A stretch of 64,000 nt of DNA. It comes from Cryptosporangium minutisporangium. Lineage in GTDB: Bacteria; Actinomycetota; Actinomycetes; Mycobacteriales; Cryptosporangiaceae. Of the stretch, positions 1-10,350 are shown in pieces. The DNA lies in the NCBI RefSeq assembly GCF_039536245.1, contig NZ_BAAAYN010000038.1, forward strand, positions 94,307-158,306. The letters are read 5' to 3'. Both the position numbers and the translations under genes were made by a program. The first letter of the stretch is position 1; every line of letters starts with the position of its first letter. Below the pieces are notes generated by a model. That model did not search any database, was not told the DNA's origin, and saw only the letters and a list, made by a program, of their open reading frames with translations.

Positions 1-1848
1 CTCGCGATCGAGCTGGCCGCCGCGCGGATCCGGGTGCACTCCCCGAGTGACCTCGCGAACCGCCTGGACGAGCGGTTCACGGTGCTGCGCGGCGGCCGTC
101 GGGACGCCCCGCCGCGGCACCGGACGCTCGCCGCGGTCATCGACTGGAGCTGGCATCTGCTGGACGCCGACGGGCGAGCCGCGATGCGCGCGCTCTCGGT
201 CTTCCCGGGCGGGTTCACCGCGGCGGCGGCCGGCTCGGTGCTGAACGGACCGGACCCACTGGCGATCCTGGAGCACCTCGTCGACCAGTCCCTGCTGAAG
301 GTGGTCGACGACGGGCCGGGCGTGCGGTTCCGGATGCTGGAGACCGTGCGCGAGTTCAGCGCGCTGCGCCGGGACGAGGCAGGGGAGACCGATCGGGCGA
401 TCGAGCGGTTCCTCGCCTGGGCCCGCGCGTTCGGCCTGGCGCACCACAGTGCGCCGTTCGGCGACGACTTCGTCGGGGGCATCCGGCGGATCCGGGCGGA
501 GCAGGACAACCTGCAGCACGCGCTGCGGATCGGCATCGATCGGGTCGACGGCGCAACCGTCGCCGCGACCGCGGCGGCGCTCGGTGGGTTGTGGACGGTC
601 GAGTCGAACTTCAGCCGGATGCTGTCCTTGTCCGGCGAGCCGGTGTGGGTGCTGTCGCACTACCGTCCGGACCCGGCGCTGGTCGAGGCCGTGCGGACGG
701 CGGTCGTACTCGCCGCGATCAGCGCGCTGCTGCTCACCGGGGGTGGCGCTGCGCGGTCGATGGCGACGCTTCGTCGTCTGCCATCCGCTCCACCGACGAC
801 GTTGATCAGCGCCGCCGACACCGTGCTGCGGCTGGACGATCCCACCGCGTTGCCCGCGCTGTGCGAGAGCGACGAACCGATGCTCGCCGCGGCAGCCAAC
901 GAGATGGTCAGCTACGCCGCGGAGGCCGAGGGGGATCTCGACGCGGCGCTCGCGGCCGCCACGCGCCTGCTCCGCGCCGTCGAGCGGGGCAGCAACCAGT
1001 GGCTGCGGGCGGCCGCGCACTCCCGGCTCGGCGAGCTGCACGGCGCGGCCGGCCACACGTCCGAGGCCATCTACCACCTCTCCGCGCTGCTTCCGGTGCT
1101 GGAGGAGCTGGACGCCCACGCCATCGCCGGCCGGGTGCGCTGGGCGATCGTGCACGCGAACGTCCACGACGGTGCGATCGACGAGGCGGAGCGCTGGCTG
1201 GCGCGGATGCCCGGACCGGACAACGCCGACCTGGGGACGACGCTGCTGTTCGATGCCGCGGTGCGGGCCGAGGTCTGGATCGCCCGGGGCGACGTCGACG
1301 CCGGGCTCGCGCTGTGGCGCCGGACGGCCGCCCAGCTGCGGGACGCCGACGAGCGGTCGCTGCCCGGCCTGCGTTCGTGGGCGACCGAGGTGCAGGCCGC
1401 GGCGGTGATCGCGCACGCGTTCGCCGGGCGGCTCGCCGACGTCCCGGAGTTCATCGCGGGCCTACCCGACCTGTTGGCCCAGACGGTGGCGCTGGTCGCC
1501 GAGTCGGAGTCGATGGTCGGCTTCCCGACCTGTGGCGCTCTGGTGCTGGCGCGGGCGCTGGTCGAGCTCAGCGACGGCCGGGCCGCCTCCGGCGCCCGGA
1601 TGGTGGCGCTCGCCGATCGGCTGGGCGTCACCGGCGGTTTCCAGTCGCCGCACTCGGTGGCCAGGGCTCGCGCGCTCGCGGAGAGCGCCGACGGGCCGGC
1701 GTACGTCGACGCGGTGTCGGCCTACGCCGGCCTCGACCGGGAGTCCCTGCTGGTCGCCGCGTCGGACGCGGCGCGGATCCGCTCGGCGGTCAGCGAGCGG
1801 GAGCCCGGCGGAACGCCGCCCGTGCCCACAGGTAGCCGACCAGTGTGA
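1..1848 (+). CDS. AfsR/LuxR-like ATPase transcriptional regulator, C-terminal part (5' end outside window)
   Basis: The frame is open from base 1, so the gene starts upstream; 615 residues are visible. The first residues (LAIELAAARIR, then LDERFTVLRGG and LAAVIDWSWHLLD) match the segment that follows the NB-ARC ATPase module in large actinobacterial regulators of the AfsR/BTAD and LuxR-ATPase kind. The rest is an alanine- and leucine-rich helical region that looks like degenerate TPR repeats. No LuxR helix-turn-helix is seen at the C-terminus, so the DNA-binding domain would have to be at the missing N-terminus, as in AfsR-type proteins (inference). Its last 59 bases overlap the 3' end of the convergent ABC permease gene. 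Confidence 0.75.
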   Translation, partial: LAIELAAARIRVHSPSDLANRLDERFTVLRGGRRDAPPRHRTLAAVIDWSWHLLDADGRAAMRALSVFPGGFTAAAAGSVLNGPDPLAILEHLVDQSLLKVVDDGPGVRFRMLETVREFSALRRDEAGETDRAIERFLAWARAFGLAHHSAPFGDDFVGGIRRIRAEQDNLQHALRIGIDRVDGATVAATAAALGGLWTVESNFSRMLSLSGEPVWVLSHYRPDPALVEAVRTAVVLAAISALLLTGGGAARSMATLRRLPSAPPTTLISAADTVLRLDDPTALPALCESDEPMLAAAANEMVSYAAEAEGDLDAALAAATRLLRAVERGSNQWLRAAAHSRLGELHGAAGHTSEAIYHLSALLPVLEELDAHAIAGRVRWAIVHANVHDGAIDEAERWLARMPGPDNADLGTTLLFDAAVRAEVWIARGDVDAGLALWRRTAAQLRDADERSLPGLRSWATEVQAAAVIAHAFAGRLADVPEFIAGLPDLLAQTVALVAESESMVGFPTCGALVLARALVELSDGRAASGARMVALADRLGVTGGFQSPHSVARARALAESADGPAYVDAVSAYAGLDRESLLVAASDAARIRSAVSEREPGGTPPVPTGSRPV

Positions 1849-2563
1849 ACCCGACGCACCAGGCGACCGCGATCGGGCCGTCGCTGCCCACCTCGGTACC
1901 GAGCAGCAGAGCGCGAAGCGTGTCGATCATCGGGGTGAACGGCTGATTCTCGGCGAACCACCGCACCGCGCCCGACATCGACTCGGTCGGGACGAACGCG
2001 CTGCTCAGGAACGGCAACAGCTGGACCGCCAGGAGGAATCCGGTGGTGCCCTCCACGTTGGGGGCGGCCAGCCCGACGGCCACCGCGAGCCAGCTGAGCG
2101 CGAACGTCATCAGCACCAGGAGTCCGGCGATCGCGAGCCACTCGAGCAGACCGGCGTCCGGCCGGAATCCGAGTAGCCCCGCCACGACCAGCGCCAGCAC
2201 CAGGCTCACCACCGTCCGGAGAAGGGCGGCGAGAACGTGGCCGGTCAGCACCGCGGACCGGGCGATCGCCATCGTCCGGAACCGCTGGATGATGCCCTCG
2301 GTCATGTCCCGGTTCACCGCCTGCGCGGTGGACGAGGAGCCGTAGCCGATCGTCATGATCAGGACGCCCGGCGCGAGGTAGTCGATGTAGTCGCCGCCCG
2401 GCACCGTCTCGCCGAGCGCCCCGAAAACGCCGACGAACAGCAGCAGGAGCATGACCGGGATGACGGTCGAGACCAGCACCACGGCCGGGTACCGCTGGAG
2501 GTGCCGGGTGTTGCGGCGCAGCATCGTCACCGAGTCGCGCACCGTCAGCGAGAGGGTAGTCAT
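1790..2563 (-). CDS. ABC-2 type transporter permease, DrrB-like
   Basis: 257 residues with about six hydrophobic segments, the usual size and topology of ABC-2 permeases that pair with DrrA-type ATPases for drug or lipid export. The segment LAPGVLIMTIGYGSSSTAQA and the later LLPFLSSAFVPTESM are typical of the DrrB/ABC2 family. The ATG overlaps the stop of the ATPase gene by four bases (ATGA), so the two are translationally coupled. The frame stays open upstream through the ATPase gene, but that part reads as an arginine-rich shadow. The gene ends inside the 3' end of the convergent regulator gene. Substrate unknown. Confidence 0.9.
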   Translation of the reverse strand: MTTLSLTVRDSVTMLRRNTRHLQRYPAVVLVSTVIPVMLLLLFVGVFGALGETVPGGDYIDYLAPGVLIMTIGYGSSSTAQAVNRDMTEGIIQRFRTMAIARSAVLTGHVLAALLRTVVSLVLALVVAGLLGFRPDAGLLEWLAIAGLLVLMTFALSWLAVAVGLAAPNVEGTTGFLLAVQLLPFLSSAFVPTESMSGAVRWFAENQPFTPMIDTLRALLLGTEVGSDGPIAVAWCVGFTLVGYLWARAAFRRAPAR

Positions 2564-3555
2564 CGGGCGATCGGCTCCTTCGTCGTGGTCGCCTCGGGGT
2601 CGGTGGCGGTCTCGGTCGCCGCCTGGCCGGTCAGCGCGAAGAACACGTCGTCGAGGTCGGGGGTGCGGACGGACAGCTCGGCGATCTCGACGCCGGCCCG
2701 GTCGAGGCGGTCGAGCAGCCCGCGCAGCGCCGGGACCGTGTCGTCCGCAGGGATCCGCAGCGTCGGTGTCTCGTCGCCGGGGGTGGGGGCCTGCCCCAGC
2801 GCTGCGGCGGCCGCGTCCCGTGCGGTGACGTCCGCGAAGACCAGCCGGACGTGGCCGCCCGGAACCTGACGCTTGAGCTCGTCCGGCGTACCGATCGCGA
2901 CGAACCGGCCCTGGTCGAGCACGGCGATCCGGTCCGCGAGCTCGTCCGCCTCGTCCAGGTACTGGGTGGTGAGGAAGATCGTCACGCCGTCGGCGACCAG
3001 CTCGCGGACGATGCCCCACATCGTCTGCCTGCTCCGCGGGTCGAGCCCGGTCGTCGGCTCGTCCAGGAAGACGACGCGCGGCTTCCCGACCAGCGTCATC
3101 GCCAGGTCGAGGCGGCGCCGCATCCCGCCCGAGTAGGTCGAGACCGGCTTGCCTGCGGCGTCGACCAGGTCGAACTGCTCCAGCAGCCCGGCGACGCGCC
3201 GCCGCTTCTCGGCCCGCCCGAGGTGGTTGAGGTCGGCCATCAGCGCCAGGTTCTCCGTGCCGGTGAGCAGTCCGTCCACCGCCGAGAACTGGCCGGTCAC
3301 GCCGATCGCGGCGCGCACCGCGTCCGGATCGCCGACCGGGTCGTGCCCGGCGACGCGCAGAGTTCCGGCATCGGGCGGGAGCAGCGTGGTCAGCGTGTGC
3401 ACCATCGTGGTCTTCCCGGCCCCGTTCGGGCCGAGGAGCGCGAACGTCGTCCCCTCGGCCACCTCCAAGTCGATGCCGTCGAGCACCACGTGGTCCCCGA
3501 ACGACTTGCGTAGCCCGGCGACGACGATCGCCGGCCGGGAGTGGGCGCCAGTCAT
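2560..3555 (-). CDS. ABC transporter ATP-binding protein, DrrA-like
   Basis: 331 residues. Walker A GPNGAGKTT lies at about 42-50, the signature YSGGMRRRLDLAM at about 140-152, and Walker B VVFLDEPTTGLD follows. The roughly 100-residue C-terminal extension is the one found in daunorubicin-resistance (DrrA) ATPases. It would energise export through the permease encoded just downstream with a 4-bp overlap. The ATG is preceded by AAGGAG. The gene is divergent from the chromate transporter gene; the shared intergenic region holds a run of 10/11-bp direct repeats that could control this operon. The exported compound cannot be told from sequence. Confidence 0.92.
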   Translation of the reverse strand: MTGAHSRPAIVVAGLRKSFGDHVVLDGIDLEVAEGTTFALLGPNGAGKTTMVHTLTTLLPPDAGTLRVAGHDPVGDPDAVRAAIGVTGQFSAVDGLLTGTENLALMADLNHLGRAEKRRRVAGLLEQFDLVDAAGKPVSTYSGGMRRRLDLAMTLVGKPRVVFLDEPTTGLDPRSRQTMWGIVRELVADGVTIFLTTQYLDEADELADRIAVLDQGRFVAIGTPDELKRQVPGGHVRLVFADVTARDAAAAALGQAPTPGDETPTLRIPADDTVPALRGLLDRLDRAGVEIAELSVRTPDLDDVFFALTGQAATETATDPEATTTKEPIAR

Positions 3556-3613
3556 GTCTCTCCTTCACGGCCGTGGCACGCTCGGCCACGACGGGATCGA
3601 GCGTGCGGGAGCC

Positions 3614-3665
3614 CGGTTCCGTGACGGTTCCGCGACGGTTCCGCGAAGTTCTGCGAGGTTCTGCG
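3614..3665. repeat. tandem 10/11-bp direct repeats in divergent promoter region
   Basis: Between the DrrA-like gene and the chromate transporter gene, the unit CGGTTCCGCGA is repeated head to tail: 3614-3624 (one mismatch), 3625-3635 and 3636-3646 (identical), then two diverged units beginning at 3647 and 3657. Spacing is one helical turn, so each copy would face the same side of the DNA. This fits cooperative regulator binding; it could also be a neutral expansion. Confidence 0.7.
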
Positions 3666-3759
3666 CTCGCCGATCGCCGCGGTGCCCGGCGCGGGCCCGA
3701 CAATGTCCCGGGCGGCCGCGGGGACGGCCGTTCGGGAACGACGGAGGGGTGCACCGGGG

Positions 3760-5187
<1,428 letters not shown>

Positions 5188-5296
5188 GCGAGAGCGCCCG
5201 CGTCGCGATCTCCATGGCGCGGACGGGCGAACTGCGAAACTATGGCGTTACCTCACCGTCCGCACAGCCGATTCCTACGTAGGGAGAGGCTTCTCC

Positions 5297-6202
5297 ATGA
5301 CCGCACCGCGCTTAGGATCGGCTGGTGCGGAGCGCGGTGGTCGGCCTGTGACCGGAGTGCCGGGGGAGGCCAGTGCGACGGACTCGGAGGCCGGGTCCCG
5401 ACGCGACGAGCCGGGCCGCCGCCGAGTATTGGCTCGCCGGGCACTGATCGCCGGGGTGGCGTTATGGGCCGTGGCCCTCACCGTGCTGGTGTTCGTCCGC
5501 GGCGGGAACGAGCCCCCACCGGCCGCGGCCCCGGCGCCGTCGCCCTCGCCGAGCGAGACCCTCACGACCGCGCAGGTGTACCAGACGCTGCTGCCCTCGA
5601 TCGTGCTGATCCAGGCCAGCGGCGGCTCGTCCGACGTGGACCCGGACGCGCGCACCGCCGCCCGTACCGCGCTCGGCACCGGCGTCGTCGCCAACGCGAG
5701 CGGCGTGATCCTCACCGCGCTGCACGTCGTCGAGGGCGCGCGCAGCATCTCGGTGACGTTCGCCGACGGCTCCCGCTCGACGGCGTCGGTCGTCCAGTCC
5801 GATCCCGCCCTCGACATCGCGGTGCTCGCGCCGGACGGCCTGCCCGACGTGGTGGTGCCCGCGACACTCGGCGGTGGTGCCGCGGTCGGTGACGACGTCG
5901 TGGCGATCGGCAACCAGCTCGGGCTGGCGGACAGCACGACCAGCGGCGTCGTCTCCGGGCTCAACCGGACGGTCGCCCGCTCCGGCGCCGCCGCGCTGCG
6001 CGGGCTGATCCAGTTCGACGCGGCGGTCAACCCGGGAAGCTCCGGCGGGCCGCTGATCAACGCGCGGGGCGAGGTGATCGGCATCATCGTCGCGCTGGCG
6101 AACCCCACGGATGCCGGCACGTTCATCGGGGTGGGGTTCGCGGTGCCGATCGGCGCGGCGCTGGGCGCGAGCGAGGGCGACGGCCGGGCGCCGCCGCTGT
6201 GA
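5297..6202 (+). CDS. membrane-anchored trypsin-like serine protease (HtrA/S1C family, no PDZ)
   Basis: 301 residues. A short charged cytoplasmic tail is followed by one membrane helix (about 48-67), a proline/alanine-rich linker, and a chymotrypsin-fold domain outside the membrane. The triad is visible: His143 in ALHVVEG, Asp173 in DPALDIAVL and Ser249 in NPGSSGGPL. The protein stops after the protease domain, so the PDZ domain typical of DegP/HtrA is absent, as in several actinobacterial extracytoplasmic proteases. AGGGAGAGG lies before the ATG. It is 46 bp upstream of the MoxR gene and may share its transcript, linking surface proteolysis to that cassette (inference). Confidence 0.88.
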   Translation: MTAPRLGSAGAERGGRPVTGVPGEASATDSEAGSRRDEPGRRRVLARRALIAGVALWAVALTVLVFVRGGNEPPPAAAPAPSPSPSETLTTAQVYQTLLPSIVLIQASGGSSDVDPDARTAARTALGTGVVANASGVILTALHVVEGARSISVTFADGSRSTASVVQSDPALDIAVLAPDGLPDVVVPATLGGGAAVGDDVVAIGNQLGLADSTTSGVVSGLNRTVARSGAAALRGLIQFDAAVNPGSSGGPLINARGEVIGIIVALANPTDAGTFIGVGFAVPIGAALGASEGDGRAPPL

Positions 6203-6248
6203 CCGCCCCGGACGGACCACCCGATTCCCGAGCACCGAGGACGGATCC

Positions 6249-7280
6249 ATGACCCGAGAGTGGAACGGTAGCCGCGCGAGCACGCCGAACGGATCGTCGG
6301 CGGGGTCGGGTGGCCGCGGTGGTCCGGTCGAGCAGGTCCTCTACGAGGTCAAGAAGACGATCGTCGGCCAGGACACGCTGCTCGAACGGCTCCTCGTCGC
6401 GCTGATCGCCCGGGGGCACATCCTCGTCGAAGGCGTCCCCGGCCTGGCCAAGACGCTGGCCGTGAAGTCGCTCGCGGAGGCGATCGGCGGACAGTTCCAC
6501 CGGGTGCAGTTCACGCCGGACCTGGTGCCGGCCGACATCCTCGGCACTCGCGTCTACCACCAGCCGACCGGGGAGTTCCAGGTCTCGCTCGGACCCGTGT
6601 TCACGAACCTGCTGCTCGCCGACGAGATCAACCGGGCGCCGGCCAAGGTGCAGAGCGCGCTGCTCGAGGTGATGCAGGAACAGCAGGTCACGATCGGCCG
6701 GGAAACCCACGCCGTGCCCGCGCCGTTCCTGGTCATGGCCACCCAGAACCCGATCGAGTCGGAGGGCACGTATCCGCTGCCGGAGGCCCAGGTCGACCGG
6801 TTCATGATGAAGGTCCTCGTCGGGTACCCGAGCGCGACCGAGGAGTTCGTGATCGTCGAACGGGCGATCGCGCCGGGCGCCGCCATCCAGCGGATCATCG
6901 ACCCCGAGATCCTCGTGGCGATGCAGCAGGAGGCCGAACGGGTCTACGTCGATCCGGCGTTGATCGAGTACGCGGTGCAGTTCGCCGCCGCGACCCGGGA
7001 ACCGGCCCGAGTGGGACAGGGCGACCTGGCCCGGTACGTACTGTTCGGCGCGAGCCCCCGTGCCTCGATCAGTCTGGTGCTCGGCGCCCGCGCGCTGGCG
7101 TTCCTGCGCGGCCGGGAGTACGTGGTACCTCAGGACCTCACCGACCTCGCGCTCGACGTGCTGCGGCACCGGCTCGTGCTCTCCTACGAGGCGCTCGCCG
7201 ACGACGTCACGGCCGACGCGGTACTGACCGGCCTCCTCGGCGCGCTGAGGGTCCCTGAGCCGGCCGGCCGGGGCGGCTGA
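6249..7280 (+). CDS. MoxR-family AAA+ ATPase
   Basis: 343 residues from the ATG at 6249; the longer frame upstream overlaps the protease gene and reads as arginine-rich shadow. Walker A is GVPGLAKT (62-69), Walker B LLLADEINRA (121-130), with sensor 1 in MATQNPIE. MoxR proteins act as chaperone-like ATPases together with VWA-domain partners that bind metal. The DUF58 and two VWA genes follow within 3 bp or by overlap, which is the classic MoxR-VWA arrangement. Role here is probably assembly or activation of an envelope or metalloenzyme complex; the client is unknown. Confidence 0.93.
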   Translation: MTREWNGSRASTPNGSSAGSGGRGGPVEQVLYEVKKTIVGQDTLLERLLVALIARGHILVEGVPGLAKTLAVKSLAEAIGGQFHRVQFTPDLVPADILGTRVYHQPTGEFQVSLGPVFTNLLLADEINRAPAKVQSALLEVMQEQQVTIGRETHAVPAPFLVMATQNPIESEGTYPLPEAQVDRFMMKVLVGYPSATEEFVIVERAIAPGAAIQRIIDPEILVAMQQEAERVYVDPALIEYAVQFAAATREPARVGQGDLARYVLFGASPRASISLVLGARALAFLRGREYVVPQDLTDLALDVLRHRLVLSYEALADDVTADAVLTGLLGALRVPEPAGRGG

Positions 7281-7282
7281 GC

Positions 7283-8191
7283 ATGCCGTCCCGGTTGAGT
7301 GCGGGTGGGGCGCCCGACCGGTTACTCCGGCGCCTGGAGTGGAGGCTGCGCCGGCGTCTCGACGGGCGGCTCCAGGGTGCGTACCGGACGGTGTGGCGGG
7401 GCGCCGGCATCGACTTCACCGACCTCCGCCTCTACACCCCCGAGGACGACGTGCGGCACATCGACTGGAACGTCACCGCGCGGCTGGACGAGCCCTACGT
7501 CCGGCAGTACACCCAAGACCGGGAGCTGACCGCGTGGATGGTCGTCGACCGGTCGGCGTCGATGCGGTTCGGAAGAGGCGCCCAGGGGAAAGAGTCGGTC
7601 GCCACCGAGCTGACGGTCGGCCTGGCGCAGCTGCTCTCCCACGGCGGTAACCGGGTCGGCGCGATTCTTTACGACAACGGCGCGCACCAGGTGATCCCAC
7701 CCCGGACCGGACGGGACCAGATCCTGCGCCTCGCCGCCGAGCTCACCCGGGCACGCCCGGCCACGAAACCGGGCAGCACCACGGACCTCGCCGCGATGCT
7801 GCAGCTGGCCTCTTCCATGACGTCGAAGCGGCGCAGCCTGGTGTTCGTGCTCTCGGACTTCATCGGCGAGCCGGGCTGGGACCGGGCGCTGACGCGGTTG
7901 TCCCACCGGCACGAGGTGGTCGTCCTCCGCGTCGTGGACCCGGCCGAGCTGGAGCTGCCCGACGTCGGGCTGATCCTGGTGCAGGACGCCGAGACCGGCG
8001 AGCAGGTGCTGGTCGACACCAGCGACCCGCTGCTGCAACGCCAGCTGAGCGCCGAGGTGCGGTCGCGGGAGGAAGCGGTCGAGGACGGGATGCGGCGGGC
8101 GGCGGTGACCGCCCATCGGATCACCACCGAACAGGACGCCGTCACCGCGCTGGTCGGGCTGGTCCAGGACTCCCGCCGGAGGCGCCGGTGA
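7283..8191 (+). CDS. DUF58 domain protein (VWA-like), MoxR operon
   Basis: 302 residues. The DUF58 signature with YTPEDDVRHIDWNVTAR at about 51-67 is clear, followed by a VWA-like fold in which VDRSASM (89-95) occupies the metal-site position. There is no membrane helix, so it should be cytosolic or peripheral. It begins 3 bp after the MoxR stop and its stop overlaps the GTG of the next VWA gene by four bases, so it is coupled to both. DUF58 proteins are constant partners of MoxR ATPases. Confidence 0.9.
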   Translation: MPSRLSAGGAPDRLLRRLEWRLRRRLDGRLQGAYRTVWRGAGIDFTDLRLYTPEDDVRHIDWNVTARLDEPYVRQYTQDRELTAWMVVDRSASMRFGRGAQGKESVATELTVGLAQLLSHGGNRVGAILYDNGAHQVIPPRTGRDQILRLAAELTRARPATKPGSTTDLAAMLQLASSMTSKRRSLVFVLSDFIGEPGWDRALTRLSHRHEVVVLRVVDPAELELPDVGLILVQDAETGEQVLVDTSDPLLQRQLSAEVRSREEAVEDGMRRAAVTAHRITTEQDAVTALVGLVQDSRRRRR

Positions 8192-9201
8192 CCGTCAGCT
8201 ATCCGGCCGTGCTGGTGATCGCGGTGCTCGGCACCGGGGTAACCGTGGTGGCCTACGTCCGGCTGCAGCGACGCCGGACCGCGGCGCTCGCGGCGGCCGG
8301 TCTGGACGGTTCCGGCCCGGGCGGCTCGGGTCGGGGCGGCTCCGGCCGGCGCTCGTCCGGTGGCGGCGCGGTCCGGCGGCACCTGCCCTACGCGCTGCTG
8401 CTGGCCGCCCTGCCGCTGCTGCTCGTCGGCCTGGCCCGTCCGGAGGCGACGGTGACCGTGCCCCGGATCGCGGGCACGGTCGTCCTCGTCTTCGACGCGT
8501 CGAACAGCATGCAGGCCGACGACCTGGAGCCCACTCGGCACGCCGCCGAGCAGGAGGCGGCGACGTCGTTCGTGGAGGACCAGCCGGACTCGGTCGACAT
8601 CGGCGTGGTCGTCTTCGGCGACCAGGCCCTGATGACGCAGGAGCCCACCGACGACCGCAACCTCGCGCTCGCCGCGATCAAACGGGTCGGCGGAACCGGT
8701 GGGACGTCGCTCGGCCAGGCGATCCTGGCGTCGCTGAGCACGATCACCGGCAAGCCGGTGAACGTGCCGGAGGGGAACACGGCGGCGCCCGCTCCCGACC
8801 TCGGCTACTGGCCGTCGGCGACGATCGTCCTGTTCTCCGACGGTGAGAACACCGGCGGCGCCGACGTGCAGGCGGCGGCCGACCTCGCGGCCACCGCCGG
8901 AGTGCGGATCCAGACCGTCGGGGTGGGGACGGCGCAGGGTGGAACCGTCGAGGTCGACGGCTACCAGCTCGCCACCGCCCTGGACGAACAGCAGCTGGAG
9001 AGCATCGCGAAGACCACCGGCGGCTCGTACCACCGCGCCGAGGACACGGACGGCCTCGCCGAGACCACCCGCTCGATCGACCTACGCCTGACCAGCAAGG
9101 AGGAACCGCTCGAACTCACCGCACCGGTCGCCGCCGCAGCCCTCGTGCTGCTGGTGGCCGGCGCGCTCCTGATGACCCGTTGGCACGGAAGGATCGTCTG
9201 A
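8188..9201 (+). CDS. membrane VWA-domain protein, MoxR operon (first copy)
   Basis: 337 residues, GTG start overlapping the DUF58 stop. Order: membrane helix (about 4-24), a glycine/serine-rich linker (41-60), a second helix (about 66-83), a VWA domain with a good metal-ion site (DASNS at 103-107), and a C-terminal helix near 306-328. This is the BatA-like topology, with the VWA domain outside the membrane. The long Gly-Ser linker between the first two helices is unusual for the family. The stop overlaps the next gene's ATG by one base. Confidence 0.88.
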   Translation: MTVSYPAVLVIAVLGTGVTVVAYVRLQRRRTAALAAAGLDGSGPGGSGRGGSGRRSSGGGAVRRHLPYALLLAALPLLLVGLARPEATVTVPRIAGTVVLVFDASNSMQADDLEPTRHAAEQEAATSFVEDQPDSVDIGVVVFGDQALMTQEPTDDRNLALAAIKRVGGTGGTSLGQAILASLSTITGKPVNVPEGNTAAPAPDLGYWPSATIVLFSDGENTGGADVQAAADLAATAGVRIQTVGVGTAQGGTVEVDGYQLATALDEQQLESIAKTTGGSYHRAEDTDGLAETTRSIDLRLTSKEEPLELTAPVAAAALVLLVAGALLMTRWHGRIV

Positions 9202-10322
9202 TGTCGCTGCACTGGCCGTGGGCGCTCGGCGCGCTGCTGGCCGTGCCGCTGCTCCTGTTCGCCCGGTGGTGGCTCAACCGGCGTCGGCGGCGGACGGCGA
9301 TCCAGGTCTCCAGCGTCGCGTTGATCCGGGCGGCGTTACCCCGGCGGCCGTCGTGGCGGCGCCGGGTTCCGGTACTGCTGTTCCTCGCCGGGCTGCTCGT
9401 CCTCGGCGCAGGGCTGACGCGTCCGCAGGCGTCGGTGACGGTGCCGACCGATCAGAGCACGATCCTGCTGGCGATCGACGTGTCCGGGTCGATGTGCACC
9501 ACCGACATCGAGCCGAACCGGCTCGCGGTCGCCAGCGAGGCCGCCCGTAGCTTCATCGAGTCGCAGGACAACGGCGTCCGGATCGGTCTGGTCGCGTTCT
9601 CCGGGATCGCCGGTCTGCTGGTGGCGCCCACGACCGACCAGGAGGCACTGCTGGAGGCGATCGACTCGCTGACCACCGCCCGTGGCACCGCGATCGGGCA
9701 GGCGATCCTCACCGCGATCGACGCGATCGCCGAGATCAACCCGGACGTCGCCGCCAGCGGCGTCAACCTGGGCGACAGCGCCGCGAAGCCGAGCACCGAC
9801 CCGAACGGCGGCACCGGCTCCGGGCCGCTCGGCGGCTACGAGCCGGACTCGATCGTCGTGCTGACCGACGGCTCGAACACCCAGGGCGTCGACCCGGTCA
9901 CCGCGGCCGAGCAGGCCGCCGCGCGCCGGGTGCGGGTGTTCACGATCGGCTTCGGCAGCACCGAGCCCGCGCCGATGGTCTGCACTCCCGACCAGATCAG
10001 CGGCGACACCACCGGCGGCAACTGGGGCGGTGGTCCGCGCGGCGGCGGCCGGCGCGTGCAGCAGATCGACGAGGGGGCGCTGACCCAGGTCGCCGACCTG
10101 ACCGGCGGCCGGTACTTCCAGGCGAAGGACGCCGATCAGCTGGCCGACGTCCTCTCCGACCTGCCCAGCGAGATCGGAATGCAGCGCCGGGACGTCGAGG
10201 TGACGGTGTGGTTCGTTCTCGTCGCCACGGTGCTGGTCGGCGCGGGCGTCGGCCTCTCCCTGTGGTGGAACCGTCCGCGCGCGCCGGCGCCCCGGAGCGT
10301 TGTGCGTTCCGGCAGGGCATAG
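9201..10322 (+). CDS. membrane VWA-domain protein, MoxR operon (second copy, BatA-like)
   Basis: 373 residues from the ATG at 9201 (TGATG junction with the preceding gene). Two N-terminal membrane helices (about 5-24 and 55-73), a VWA domain with DVSGS metal site at 93-97, and a C-terminal helix near 340-360. It is a paralogue of the gene before it. A glycine-rich insertion lies around the segment GGGPRGGGRR, and cysteines at MCTTD and MVCTPD may form a disulfide (inference). The stop codon lies inside a 13-bp inverted repeat that probably ends the operon. Confidence 0.9.
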   Translation: MSLHWPWALGALLAVPLLLFARWWLNRRRRRTAIQVSSVALIRAALPRRPSWRRRVPVLLFLAGLLVLGAGLTRPQASVTVPTDQSTILLAIDVSGSMCTTDIEPNRLAVASEAARSFIESQDNGVRIGLVAFSGIAGLLVAPTTDQEALLEAIDSLTTARGTAIGQAILTAIDAIAEINPDVAASGVNLGDSAAKPSTDPNGGTGSGPLGGYEPDSIVVLTDGSNTQGVDPVTAAEQAAARRVRVFTIGFGSTEPAPMVCTPDQISGDTTGGNWGGGPRGGGRRVQQIDEGALTQVADLTGGRYFQAKDADQLADVLSDLPSEIGMQRRDVEVTVWFVLVATVLVGAGVGLSLWWNRPRAPAPRSVVRSGRA

Positions 10323-10338
10323 GTCGCCGGAACGCACA
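10301..10338. terminator. inverted repeat between convergent genes
   Basis: Perfect 13-bp arms TGTGCGTTCCGGC (10301-10313) and GCCGGAACGCACA (10326-10338) with a 12-base loop. It covers the stop codon of the second VWA gene and ends before the convergent GNAT gene. No T-run follows, as is usual for terminator hairpins in very GC-rich actinobacteria. Confidence 0.65.
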
Positions 10339-10350
10339 CCGCTCACGGGG

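Noticed and set aside
591..1835. Long arginine/glycine-rich open frame on the plus strand
   Set aside because: Shadow of the regulator gene in another frame; composition is typical of GC-rich off-frame reading, with no domain.
2851..3513. Plus-strand open frame opposite the DrrA-like gene
   Set aside because: Antisense shadow; the minus strand has clear ABC ATPase motifs over the same bases.
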